Source: Pirellulales bacterium
GTDB lineage: Bacteria; Planctomycetota; Planctomycetia; Pirellulales; Lacipirellulaceae
NCBI GenBank assembly: GCA_020849945.1
Contig: JADZFK010000177.1
Coordinates: 1-54,516, forward strand
Length of the DNA stretch: 54,516 nt
Direction: 5' to 3'
Every line of letters begins with the position of its first letter. Within the stretch, counting starts at the first letter, position 1. A program made the translations under genes and the position numbers. Positions 33,487 to 42,445 of this stretch are shown in pieces. The notes under the pieces are model-generated. The model searched no databases. It was not told the origin of the DNA and was given only the letters and a program-made list of their open reading frames with translations.

Positions 33487-34853
33487 GAGAGTTGCCGCTC
33501 CGAATTCGAGTCGGAGATGCTATATTTCTCGAGCAGCCGATAGAGTGTGCGGCGGCCGATCCCCAGCGCGCGGGCCGTTCGGGCCTTGTTGCTCGCGTGG
33601 CGTCGGTAGGTTTCCATCACATGATCGCGGGTAAGGGTATCCAGGTCGACATCGGCCGTCGGCATGGCCGGTCGAGAATAGGCCAAACTGACGATCTCGG
33701 GCGGAAGGTTCTCGGCCCGGATGCGATCATCATCCGCCAAAATCTTCGCGCGATCCAACGCGTTTTGCAACTGGCGAACATTGCCGGGCCAACTGTACCG
33801 CTCCAAGATGGGCAACACTTCCGGATCCAGCCGCCACTCGGTGCCCGTTAAGTGTTCGATCAACAGTTTCAGGTCGCCCGCCCGTTGCCGCAGTGGCGGC
33901 AGATGAATCGTTAGCACATTGATGCGGTAGAAAAGGTCTTCGCGAAAACGCTTGTCTCGTACTTCCTGCAACAAGTCGCGATTCGTGGCCGCAATGAGCC
34001 GCACACGTACCCGACGCTCCTTCACCGAACCCACGCGGCGCAACGTCCCGTCCTCCAACACACGCAGCAGCTTGGCCTGTAGCCCCGGGGCCAACTCGCC
34101 GATTTCGTCGATAAACATCGTCCCGCCGTCGGCCACCTCGAACAGCCCCGGCTTCGTGCCCGTCGCCCCGGTAAAGGCCCCTTTCTCATATCCAAAAAGC
34201 TCGCTCTCCAAGAGCGTCTCGGGAAGCGCCGCGCAATTGATCACAACGAGCGGCTTGTCGGCAACAAGGCTCGCCTCGTGAAGCGCGCGGGCAACCAACT
34301 CTTTGCCCGTCCCGCTTTCTCCTTGAATCAGGATCGGCTTGTCGGTCGGGCCCACTCGCTCGATCAGCCGAAACATTTCCTTCATCGGGGGCGACTCGCC
34401 TACAATCGTCGTCGGTTGCCGCTGATGCTTCAGCACGGCCTTAAGCCGCAGGTTCTCCTTCCGCAACTGCCCGCGCTCGTGCGATTTGCACACCAACCGA
34501 TCCAACTCCTTCAGGCTGATCGGCTTCGTCAGAAACTCGCGCGCGCCAAGCTTCATTGCTTCCACCGCTGTTTCCACCGTGGCTTCGCCCGTGAGCACAA
34601 CCACCTCACACTCGGCCCCACGTTGCTGCAACTCCTTCAACACGCCAATCCCATTCATGCCAGGCATGATCAGGTCGAGCACGACCACATCCACCTCTCG
34701 CCGATCGATCAACTCGAGAGCCTCTTCACCACTCGAACACTGATCGACGCGGTGGCCTTGGTGTGCAAAGTAGCTGGCCATATCGGCCCGAAGCTCGGCG
34801 TCGTCATCGACTAACAGGATTTCCAGAACGGGTCTTGAAAGGGTTGTTGTCAT
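33483..34853 (-). CDS. NtrC-family sigma-54-dependent response regulator
   Basis: The 456-residue activator has a receiver domain (phosphoacceptor D60 in VVVLDLIMPG), an AAA+ domain with Walker A GESGTGKE, the sigma-54 contact loop GAFTGA (GYEKGAFTGATG), Walker B GGTMFIDEIGEL, and a C-terminal Fis-type helix-turn-helix (NKARTARALGIGRRTLYRLL). It begins 27 bp after the receiver-only gene and overlaps the P-type ATPase gene. It is the natural activator for the two sigma-54-like promoters near 30.4 and 30.7 kb. Confidence 0.95.
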   Translation of the reverse strand: MTTTLSRPVLEILLVDDDAELRADMASYFAHQGHRVDQCSSGEEALELIDRREVDVVVLDLIMPGMNGIGVLKELQQRGAECEVVVLTGEATVETAVEAMKLGAREFLTKPISLKELDRLVCKSHERGQLRKENLRLKAVLKHQRQPTTIVGESPPMKEMFRLIERVGPTDKPILIQGESGTGKELVARALHEASLVADKPLVVINCAALPETLLESELFGYEKGAFTGATGTKPGLFEVADGGTMFIDEIGELAPGLQAKLLRVLEDGTLRRVGSVKERRVRVRLIAATNRDLLQEVRDKRFREDLFYRINVLTIHLPPLRQRAGDLKLLIEHLTGTEWRLDPEVLPILERYSWPGNVRQLQNALDRAKILADDDRIRAENLPPEIVSLAYSRPAMPTADVDLDTLTRDHVMETYRRHASNKARTARALGIGRRTLYRLLEKYSISDSNSERQLS

Positions 34854-34880
34854 TGCCCAGCCGCGTACAAGGAACGATGC

Positions 34881-35258
34881 TCAGGTGGATACAGGGTACA
34901 ATAGGGAAATCGCCTCTTCCAAATCTTCACGCTTCACCGGCTTCGTCAGGTAAGCATGCTCGACATCCTCGCACACATCGAGCGAGTTCGGCTTACTGTA
35001 GGCCGAAACTAGTATGAAGGGGATCGGGCGGGCCGAGCAGATCGCCTTCACCGCCGCATCCCCATCCAGCTCGGGCATCCGCACGTCGGCTATGATCAGG
35101 TCGAGCTCGTGCTTCTCGCTGGCCTCGACCAACTCTCGCCCGTTGGAAGCCACCGCCACCACCAAATGACCAAGACGCGGCAGCATCACGCGAAAATAAT
35201 CGCGCATGTCCGGCTCGTCATCGGCAACGGCAATTCGCAATGCTCGGGATGTGCTCAT
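34881..35258 (-). CDS. Receiver-domain-only response regulator
   Basis: From the ATG at 35258, which overlaps the kinase TGA (35255-35258), the protein is 125 residues and is a single CheY-like receiver. Acidic pocket residues are in ADDEPD, the phosphoacceptor is D58 in LIIADVRMP, and the lysine is in YLTKPVKRED. There is no output domain. It may accept phosphate from the protoglobin kinase and compete with, or relay to, the NtrC-type regulator encoded next. Confidence 0.9.
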   Translation of the reverse strand: MSTSRALRIAVADDEPDMRDYFRVMLPRLGHLVVAVASNGRELVEASEKHELDLIIADVRMPELDGDAAVKAICSARPIPFILVSAYSKPNSLDVCEDVEHAYLTKPVKREDLEEAISLLYPVST

Positions 35259-36829
35259 GCCGGCTTTCTCGGTAGTGTGATGATAAACTCGGCACCCGCC
35301 GCCAATGTTCCGTTGCCGACCGCGATTTGCCCCCCGTGGGCCTCCACGATTCGTCTCGCAATCGGCATACCAAGGCCCGTCCCTTTTGTTTTCGTCGTAA
35401 AAAACGGCTCGAAAACGCTTTGACGTACCGCTGGCGACAACCCCGGGCCATTGTCTCGTATCCGTATCTCCAAGGCCGGACCCGCGTGCAAGTGTGCGTC
35501 CTGGCACACCACCTCGACGACCACCGGGTCTTGGCACGCCGCCAGCGAGTTCTCCAACAAATTACGAAATACTTGCGTCATTTGAAATCGGTCGATCGGA
35601 ATCTGCAGATTCGTGTTGCCAACATCTTCGTGAAGCGATGCCTGCCGATCGCGGCGGACATTCTCCAACAAATTCCACGCCTCGCGCCACGCAAAATTGA
35701 TGTGGCACAGTGCCGTCTCCAACTGAATCGGGGCGGCAAATCCTCGTACTTCGTCAAACAGTCGAAGCAAATTGTCTTGCGCTGCCTGCAACCGCCTCAG
35801 TAACCGCCGGGCTTCGGTGTTGCCTTCCATCTCCAGCTCTAGCATCTCAGTACACGACTGAATCCGCTGCAACGCATTGCGACTCTCGTGCGCGATGCCC
35901 GTGATCATTTGCCCGATGCCCGCCAAACGCTCGCTCCGTAGCGAACGTTCGAGCGCCTCGCGCTGCTGGGTTACATCCTGGCCGACCCCCAGCACGGCCA
36001 GCCGGCCTTCAAAATCATCCAGTCGCTGCGCATTCCACACAAACCACAGTCGCCGCCCATCGCGGTGGAGGATCGGTACCTCGTAAGAATCGGCCGGCTT
36101 GCCCGCTAACGTCGTCGTCATGGCCTGATCGACCTCGCCCCTGGCTGCCTCGGCCACGAACAAATCGACAAATCGCTTGCCCAGCACCTCGCGAGCCTTG
36201 TAGCCCGTCAATCGTTCGCTGTACGGGCTATAATAAACAATCGCCCCCTCGGAATCGACAATGACCACCAGGCAGGCCGCCGCTTCCACCAGTTTCCGGA
36301 ATTTCGTTTCGCCGCGCTCGTGTTCCGCCATCTTCTCGCGGCGCAAGTACTCGTGCTCGTAGGCATCGTGCATGATCGCCAAATCCAGGTCGAGCAACTT
36401 ATTGAACGATTGAATCATTCCCTGATACGGTTCGAGCCCGTAATGGCCGTGGCGGGCAAGCAGCCCGGCGACCCCGTTGCGGAGCCTCGCCATCGCGGCG
36501 TTCATGAATGCCGAATTCAAACCAAGCTCCGCATGTCGAAGCCCGATCTGCCAGCGACGTTCCACGTACAGGGCATCCGCCTGGCCCCGCAACGAATCGC
36601 CCAGCCACGCCCCCAGGCTCGCTTTCATCCGCTCGATCTGCGCCAGCCCCCCCGCGACCACCCTTAACGTGCCCGTGTGCTGTTGAATCTCCTCGTGGAA
36701 ATCGTCCACGAGCTCGGCCAAGTGAGCCTGAATCACCGGCGCGGCAGACTCGATTCGCGCGGCATCCTCGTCGCTCCACCCCACATAGGCCTGCAAGTCT
36801 CGAAATCGATCCAGCAACTCACTCGACAT
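35255..36829 (-). CDS. Protoglobin-PAS sensor histidine kinase
   Basis: Residues 1-150 form a helical protoglobin/globin-coupled-sensor domain; the candidate proximal heme ligand is H99 in GLRHAELGLNSAFMNAAMARLR. A PAS domain follows (about 173-290, CLVVIVDSEGAIVYYSPYSERLTGY). Then come a HisKA dimerisation helix with phospho-acceptor H314 (GIAHESRN) and a HATPase domain with N-box NLLENSLAA, DNGPGL and FTTKTKGTGLGM. There are no membrane segments, so this is a cytoplasmic gas or redox sensor. It is the first gene of the operon with two response regulators and the ATPase. Confidence 0.87.
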   Translation of the reverse strand: MSSELLDRFRDLQAYVGWSDEDAARIESAAPVIQAHLAELVDDFHEEIQQHTGTLRVVAGGLAQIERMKASLGAWLGDSLRGQADALYVERRWQIGLRHAELGLNSAFMNAAMARLRNGVAGLLARHGHYGLEPYQGMIQSFNKLLDLDLAIMHDAYEHEYLRREKMAEHERGETKFRKLVEAAACLVVIVDSEGAIVYYSPYSERLTGYKAREVLGKRFVDLFVAEAARGEVDQAMTTTLAGKPADSYEVPILHRDGRRLWFVWNAQRLDDFEGRLAVLGVGQDVTQQREALERSLRSERLAGIGQMITGIAHESRNALQRIQSCTEMLELEMEGNTEARRLLRRLQAAQDNLLRLFDEVRGFAAPIQLETALCHINFAWREAWNLLENVRRDRQASLHEDVGNTNLQIPIDRFQMTQVFRNLLENSLAACQDPVVVEVVCQDAHLHAGPALEIRIRDNGPGLSPAVRQSVFEPFFTTKTKGTGLGMPIARRIVEAHGGQIAVGNGTLAAGAEFIITLPRKPA

Positions 36830-37062
36830 GCCGCACCCTGATCAACCAAATACACACAGTCCATGGATTCCCAACCCACTTGTTTCCATTGTAACCGAGC
36901 CGCTACCCCAGTGCAGCTACGTCCGTTTCGCCCTTGTCGCTCAAATTCTTGTGGTATCGGGGCGTACATTCTGGTACGTTCACCTACACGGCGTTCACTC
37001 GCAACTCCCCGCGCCAACGCGAGCCAACGCGTACGAACGCACACACAACGAAAGCCTTTGCC

Positions 37063-38382
37063 GTGGGCACCATTCAGTCGATTCCCGAGGTCAGTCGCCG
37101 TGGGACCGGGTGCATTCGAATTCCACCCGGCGTTGATGTACCGCTCACCGAGCGCGTGCGGAAGCTGATCGATGCCTCGGGGTTTCGTCGGCTGGCGCAC
37201 ATCAGCCAGCTTGGGCTGGTGCGGCATGTATACCCGGGGGCAACGCACTCGCGGCAGGAGCACTCGCTGGGCGTGTTCCTGGCGGCGATCGAGTACCTCG
37301 ACCACCTTGCGGCTGACCCTCGTTTTGAAGCCGCCGTTTCGCCGTGCGACGCCGAACTTCTCTTGGCAGCCGCCCTGCTGCACGACGTTGGCCATTGGCC
37401 TTTCGGCCACCCGATCGAAGACCTCGGCCTGGCCGACCTGCCGCACCACGAATCGCTCGGCGCGAGGGAGATCACATCGGGCCGCATCGCCGAGGTGCTT
37501 CGCAACGATTGGCGGCTCGAACCGTGCCAAGTTGCCAACTTGGTTTGCGGCAACGTGGCCACGCCCGCCCAACGAATTCTGCGCAGCATCCTTTCCGGCC
37601 CGATCGATGTCGATAAGATCGACTATTTGCAACGCGATAGCCTACACGCCGGCGTGCCCTACGGCCAGCACTTCGATCGCCTCAGGCTGATCGGCAGCTT
37701 GTGCCTCAACGAAGCCGGTGACGCACTCGCCATTACCGAGAAAGGCAAGACCGCCGCCGAGATGATGGTCTTTGCCCGCTACGTCATGTTTAGTGAAGTG
37801 TATTGGCACCACACGGTGCGGGCGGCCACCGCCATGCTTCAGCGAGCGGTTCACGAACTCCACCCGCGACTCGATTTCGCCGAGCTGGTCACGCGAACCG
37901 ATGAACCCTTCGTGGCCGAACTGCTGTCGGTCGCCCGGGGCGCGCCCGTGGGGGCGTTGCTGGCGGGGATCTTTGGCCCGGTGCGTTCGCTCTACAAACG
38001 TCTCGCCCAGTACAGTTTTGTCGAGGAGCCTACGGTGTACGAACTGTTTGCGCGTCGCCCGTACGGTGAGCTTGTGAACGATGCCAGGCAAATCGCCAGC
38101 ATGCTTGGCGAAGCGTTGGGGCAGCCCGTTGCCGAGCATGAAGTGCTGGTCGATGCACCACCCACGAAGCTTGAAGTGGCCTTCGATATCGACGTGTACG
38201 CCGCCAAGAAGGGCACTTATCACGCCCTTGGCGATTTGTCGCCCGTCGTGCGCACGCTGGCGCAAGAGCAGTTCGATAAGTACGTGAAGCGGGTTCGCGT
38301 GTTCATACACCCTCGGCTGGCTGATGCGGCGCGGAGCTTGCCGAATCTTACAAACCGGCTGAAGAATTCGATCGCGTCATAA
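37063..38382 (+). CDS. HD-domain phosphohydrolase (dGTPase/SAMHD1-like)
   Basis: I use the GTG at 37063 (VGTIQSIPEVSRRGTG) because the frame upstream of it reads through low-quality sequence. In the 439-residue protein the metal ligands are H61-type HSRQEH, H107-D108 of LLHDVGHWPFGH, and the distal Asp of DVDKIDYLQRDS, the pattern of HD proteins that cleave dNTPs or similar. The first 30 residues match the family entry strand and no membrane helix is present. It is divergent from the kinase operon. Confidence 0.83.
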   Translation: MGTIQSIPEVSRRGTGCIRIPPGVDVPLTERVRKLIDASGFRRLAHISQLGLVRHVYPGATHSRQEHSLGVFLAAIEYLDHLAADPRFEAAVSPCDAELLLAAALLHDVGHWPFGHPIEDLGLADLPHHESLGAREITSGRIAEVLRNDWRLEPCQVANLVCGNVATPAQRILRSILSGPIDVDKIDYLQRDSLHAGVPYGQHFDRLRLIGSLCLNEAGDALAITEKGKTAAEMMVFARYVMFSEVYWHHTVRAATAMLQRAVHELHPRLDFAELVTRTDEPFVAELLSVARGAPVGALLAGIFGPVRSLYKRLAQYSFVEEPTVYELFARRPYGELVNDARQIASMLGEALGQPVAEHEVLVDAPPTKLEVAFDIDVYAAKKGTYHALGDLSPVVRTLAQEQFDKYVKRVRVFIHPRLADAARSLPNLTNRLKNSIAS

Positions 38383-38402
38383 CCCCGGCGATCCGTTCGC
38401 GT

Positions 38403-38516
38403 GACGGACCGGCGATACCATCGCCGGCTTTATGACGGACCGGCGATACCATCGCCGGCTTTGCCGGTGCATTCACAATGCCGGCGATGGTATCGCCGGT
38501 CCGCCGGTCCTTCACG
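38403..38516. repeat. Tandem/inverted CCGGCGATACCATCGCCGG element
   Basis: Two direct units of about 31 bp (38403-38431, 38434-38462), each with the near-palindrome CCGGCGATACCATCGCCGG, are followed after 17 bp by the inverse unit (38480-38505). It lies directly after the HD gene. It is the intergenic sibling of element C within ileS. Confidence 0.85.
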
Positions 38517-38535
38517 CCATCGTATCGCCAACACG

Positions 38536-38982
38536 TCACACGGCGGACGTGTATTCCGTGCGGAAGGCTCGTTTGCGGCTTCGCCACGGTGCTATCTTGG
38601 AACGAACCGCGCAACCCATCCGGCGATGCCCGAGGGTGCTGAGATAGTCGGCCTTTGCCGAAGCCATTTGCTCGGCGGTCAGCACGCCGTGGTCGACGAG
38701 AATCCGCTCGAACGGTTGACGGCGATCCGATTGCAGCATGATGAGCCGTCGCAAGTCCTCTTGCCGCATCAGCCCCATTTCGACGGCGATTTCGCCGAAC
38801 CGCATGCTGGGTGTTTCGCGCTGGGCTCGCAACACGTCAAATACGTCGCGGCCCGTCAGTACGCCTTCCTCCAGCGCCAACTGGCCGATCCGCGTGAGCG
38901 TCGTCATCTGAGCCTCTGCCGAGGCAACGAATTGCTCGGCCGAGATCAGACCCTTTCGATACAGGTACAATCCAAAATGCAT
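38536..38982 (-). CDS. Small soluble protein with repeated GspE/MshE-N-like helices
   Basis: From the ATG at 38982 the protein has 148 residues. It contains two or three copies of a helical unit with the pattern LIxxEQ/DLxxxLxxQ, IGQLALEEGVLTGRDVFDVL and FGEIAVEMGLMRQEDLRRLI, then FERILVDHGVLTAEQM. This resembles the N-terminal domain of type II secretion/pilus ATPases (T2SSE_N, MshEN), which bind partner proteins or c-di-GMP. No ATPase is attached. The family is uncertain. Confidence 0.65.
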   Translation of the reverse strand: MHFGLYLYRKGLISAEQFVASAEAQMTTLTRIGQLALEEGVLTGRDVFDVLRAQRETPSMRFGEIAVEMGLMRQEDLRRLIMLQSDRRQPFERILVDHGVLTAEQMASAKADYLSTLGHRRMGCAVRSKIAPWRSRKRAFRTEYTSAV

Positions 38983-39451
38983 GGCACCCCCGGCGACGTC
39001 GGTCGCAGCGCAATTCTTCGATAACCTTGACCCTTGCTTGCCTGTTGTCGCTCGTACGTTTTGCTGAAAAACTCTACGTCGCACAACGCAACTGGCTGCC
39101 CTTCAGGGCACGTTTCAGCGCGGGTTGTTCCGGTTATACAGCTTGTAGGTCGGCACGAGTTCAATCGCGCGGGTTCCTAAGCCGATCCAGGTCGGTCCGC
39201 ACTCCACCTCGGTAAAAAGTGCCTTTCGGATGATTGGCCTTCAAGCCGGCCAAGCGGTGTTGCCCGAACAACCTGAACCGTTCGCGCGAAACTTGATGCC
39301 CTGGGGGCTTTGTGCCGATAGCACAAGAGGAACGGCGATTTGCCGCCCAGTCGCACTGGATGCGAACTGAATTGCAAGTGCCCGAATTGGAGTTGGGCCG
39401 AAGTAGCCCCTGCCTGCCGCCACGGCAGCAGACAGCCCCCCTCCCAATCGC
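38983..39451. other. Non-coding gap
   Basis: This 469-bp gap separates divergent genes. A short CTGCCG-CCA-CGGCAG palindrome lies near 39413-39427. Apart from a weak 46-codon frame at about 39230-39370 I see nothing that looks like a gene or RNA; both promoters must be here. Confidence 0.35.
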
Positions 39452-39988
39452 ATGAGTTCCACGCTGCCCCACTATCTGCTTCATGCAGAATCGTACCGCG
39501 ATGGCCACAAGGTTCCGCGCTGGAAGTTCTCTCTGCAATCGCTCGATGGCAGTGAGCGATTCAGCGCCTCCGATGCGGAATCCACAACTCGCCGCAGCCG
39601 GCTCGAGCTGCTGGCCGTCGTTCGCGGGCTGGAGGCCATCGGTCAACCGGCTCGCGTAACGCTTCTCACGCGAAGCAACTATGTGAGCCGTGGCATTCGT
39701 CGCCAACTGCCACAGTGGCGCGAACATCACTGGCAATGGGAACGTTTCGGCAGCATGGCACCGATCCGCGACTATGACTTGTGGCGCCGCGTCGATCGGG
39801 CCTTGGAGTTTCATTCCGTCGAATGCTGTGTGTGGCAAGCCGAAGAAGCCGTCGAGGCGCGTTGCTCGCGCAGCCTGTTGAATACGACAGGCTGGTCGTT
39901 CACCCACACGTTGGCCCAGTTGGGTCGCGGTGTGTTGTCACCCTGGGCCGCTCTCCGACGCCATACCGCCGCGACAAAAGCTGCTTGA
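39452..39988 (+). CDS. RNase H-like protein lacking catalytic residues
   Basis: The 178-residue protein aligns by pattern with RNase HI over SRLELLAVVRGLEAI (canonical MELMAAIVALEAL), VTLLTRSNYVSRGI (canonical TDSQYVRQGI), and PIRDYDLWRRVDRAL. The active-site Asp of the DSxYV motif is R in LTRSNYV, the first-strand Asp cannot be found, and the last catalytic Asp is also lacking. Only the Glu of the second motif (SRLEL) remains. It is therefore a pseudoenzyme, probably a nucleic-acid binder. It lies 73 bp before glgB on the same strand. Confidence 0.75.
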   Translation: MSSTLPHYLLHAESYRDGHKVPRWKFSLQSLDGSERFSASDAESTTRRSRLELLAVVRGLEAIGQPARVTLLTRSNYVSRGIRRQLPQWREHHWQWERFGSMAPIRDYDLWRRVDRALEFHSVECCVWQAEEAVEARCSRSLLNTTGWSFTHTLAQLGRGVLSPWAALRRHTAATKAA

Positions 39989-40061
39989 AAAAGACGCTCG
40001 CAAGCACCTTCCGTTCCGCGAGTTCAACATCCAACCCTTGATCCCACACCCGACGATTCCC

Positions 40062-42380
40062 ATGCATACGACGCTGCCCCTTGGTTCGCTTGGCCCGGTG
40101 ATTCATGGCTACCACGAAAACCCCTTTGAAGTTCTTGGCCCGCACGAGGTCGAGTACCAGGGTCGCCGCGCTTTGGCTGTGCGGGCCTATTTGCCCGAGG
40201 CCGATCGGGTCTGGGTCGTCGATGAGGCCCACGGCAGCATGAGGCCGATGCGTCGCGTTCACCCCGCCGGGTTGTACGAAGCGCTGGTGGATCATCAGGA
40301 ACACGGAAGCAGCCACCGACCCGCCACGGTGGACAAGACCGCTTCCCTCCTCGATACTCACACGTCGTTGGTCCCTTCTCCAACTTCGCCGCCCACAACC
40401 CTATCGCCCCCCCCGGCTACTTCCTACCAGCTTCGCGTTACCTACAAATCTGGCGAAACTCACACCATGCACGACCCCTACGCCTTCCCGCCGATGCTCA
40501 CCGACTACGACCTGCACCTGCTGGCCGAGGGTACCCACTGGCGCAGCTACGAGCGGTTGGGCGCTCACCTGCGGATTGTGGATGGCGTTGGCGGCGTGAA
40601 CTTCGCCGTTTGGGCACCGAATGCCGAAGGCATCGCGGTCATTGGCGAGTTCAACAACTGGGATCGCCGCAGCCACGCGATGCGCAAACACATCCCCAGC
40701 GGCGTGTGGGAGCTGTTCATCCCCAACGTCCCGGTCGGAGCGCTGTACAAGTTTGCCGTCAAGCATCGTGGCGGCCATGTGGTCGAGAAGTGCGATCCGT
40801 ATGGCTTCTATGCCGAAGTGCCGCCACGCACGGCGAACATCGTGAACGACCTCGATGCCTACCAATGGAACGACGCCGAGTGGATCCGCTCGCGCCCACA
40901 ACACAACGCCTTGGATGGCCCCATTGCCATCTACGAAATGCACATCGGCAGTTGGCAGCGCGACCCGAACGACCCCGAACGCTGGCTCAGCTATGGCGAA
41001 ATCGCTCCGCAGTTGGTCGAGTATTGCCGTAAGATGAACTTCACCCACGTGCAGCTCATGCCCGTCAGCGAGCACCCCTTCACCGGCAGTTGGGGGTACC
41101 AAACCACGGGCTACTACGCCTCGACCAGCCGCTACGGCACGCCGCAAGATCTGATGCATTTCGTCGACCTGCTCCATCAGGCCGGCATCGGCGTGATCAT
41201 CGATTGGGTCCCCGCCCACTTCCCCAAGGATGACCACGGCCTACGCCGCTTCGACGGCTCCGCTCTCTACGAACACGAAGACCCCCGCAAGGGCGAACAC
41301 CCCGACTGGGGCACGATGATCTTCAACTATGGCCGAAACGAAGTTCGCAACTTCCTCCTTTCCAACGCTCTGTTCTGGCTGGATAAATACCACGTCGATG
41401 GCCTTCGCGTCGACGCCGTGGCCTCGATGCTCTACCTCGATTACAGCCGAAACGATGGCGAGTGGGTGCCCAACTGCTTCGGCGGCCGCGAGAACCTTGA
41501 AGCCATCGACTTCCTGAAGAAATTCAACGAGGAAGTTCACCTGCAATACCCGGGCGTGCTTACAATCGCCGAGGAATCGACCGCTTGGACCGGCGTCTCG
41601 CGCCCCACCTATGTCGGCGGCCTTGGCTTCTCGCTCAAGTGGAACATGGGCTGGATGAACGATACCCGCCGCTACATGCACAAGGAACCGATCCACCGAA
41701 AGTATCATCACGACGAACTAACGTTCTCGCTCATCTATGCCTTTACCGAAAACTTCTGCCTGCCCCTTTCGCACGATGAAGTCGTCCACGGCAAAGGCTC
41801 GCTGCTCGACCAAATGCCGGGCGACCTGTGGCAAAAGTTCGCAAACCTCCGCTTGCTCTACGGCTACATGTGGGCCCACCCCGGCAAGAAACTCCTCTTC
41901 ATGGGCGGCGAGTTCGGCCAATGGAACGAGTGGAACTGCAACGAATCGCTCCAATGGCATCTCCTAAAATGGCACTCTCACCAAGGCGTGCAAAGCTACC
42001 TGGCCGACCTCAACGCCCTTTACCAACGAGAACCCGCCCTTCACCAGGTTGACTTCGATTGGTTCGGCTTCGAGTGGATCGATTGCCACAACTGGCAGGA
42101 TAGCGTCCTCTCGTTCATCCGAAAGGCAAAAGACCCGAACGATTACGTAATCTGCTGCTGCAACTTCACGCCCGTACCACGAGTAGGATACAAAATCGGC
42201 TCTCCCGAGGCCTGCTGGTTTGAAGAAATCAGCAACAGCGATTCCACCTTCTACGGCGGAAGCGACCTCGGCAACGGCGGCGGCATCCAAGCCAAGCCCG
42301 AAGAATGCCACGGCCGCCCCGCCTGCCTCGAAGTCACCCTGCCACCCCTGGCAATGGTGATCCTCAAACCACGCAGGTAA
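40062..42380 (+). CDS. glgB: 1,4-alpha-glucan branching enzyme
   Basis: GlgB (GH13) makes alpha-1,6 branches in glycogen. From the ATG at 40062 the protein has 772 residues with an N-terminal CBM48-like domain, NFAVWAPNAEGIAVIGEFN, the barrel motifs DWVPAHF, nucleophile D451 (DGLRVDAVASM), acid/base E504 (IAEES) and LSHDEVVHG, and a C-terminal beta domain. Residues about 78-121 (GSSHRPATVDKTASLLDT...) form a Ser/Thr/Pro-rich segment where other GlgB have a short loop, an in-frame insertion. The longer ORF upstream runs into the RNase H-like gene and was rejected. Confidence 0.95.
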   Translation: MHTTLPLGSLGPVIHGYHENPFEVLGPHEVEYQGRRALAVRAYLPEADRVWVVDEAHGSMRPMRRVHPAGLYEALVDHQEHGSSHRPATVDKTASLLDTHTSLVPSPTSPPTTLSPPPATSYQLRVTYKSGETHTMHDPYAFPPMLTDYDLHLLAEGTHWRSYERLGAHLRIVDGVGGVNFAVWAPNAEGIAVIGEFNNWDRRSHAMRKHIPSGVWELFIPNVPVGALYKFAVKHRGGHVVEKCDPYGFYAEVPPRTANIVNDLDAYQWNDAEWIRSRPQHNALDGPIAIYEMHIGSWQRDPNDPERWLSYGEIAPQLVEYCRKMNFTHVQLMPVSEHPFTGSWGYQTTGYYASTSRYGTPQDLMHFVDLLHQAGIGVIIDWVPAHFPKDDHGLRRFDGSALYEHEDPRKGEHPDWGTMIFNYGRNEVRNFLLSNALFWLDKYHVDGLRVDAVASMLYLDYSRNDGEWVPNCFGGRENLEAIDFLKKFNEEVHLQYPGVLTIAEESTAWTGVSRPTYVGGLGFSLKWNMGWMNDTRRYMHKEPIHRKYHHDELTFSLIYAFTENFCLPLSHDEVVHGKGSLLDQMPGDLWQKFANLRLLYGYMWAHPGKKLLFMGGEFGQWNEWNCNESLQWHLLKWHSHQGVQSYLADLNALYQREPALHQVDFDWFGFEWIDCHNWQDSVLSFIRKAKDPNDYVICCCNFTPVPRVGYKIGSPEACWFEEISNSDSTFYGGSDLGNGGGIQAKPEECHGRPACLEVTLPPLAMVILKPRR

Positions 42381-42445
42381 TATCAGCCGTAATCGCGGCG
42401 CGTGTATACGTATTTCGCTGCCCCAACAAATACCTCATAGCACGA

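Noticed and set aside
38403..38516. Possible CRISPR array
   Set aside because: Units are direct and inverted, spacing is not uniform, and no cas gene is in the window; it is a palindromic repeat element.
39230..39370. 46-codon frame (MIGLQAGQAVLPEQPEPFAR...)
   Set aside because: Short, no ribosome site and no recognisable motif; kept only as a weak candidate.
39161..39907. 248-residue minus-strand frame opposite the RNase H-like gene
   Set aside because: Antisense to a gene with a recognisable fold, no motif, and no start signal.
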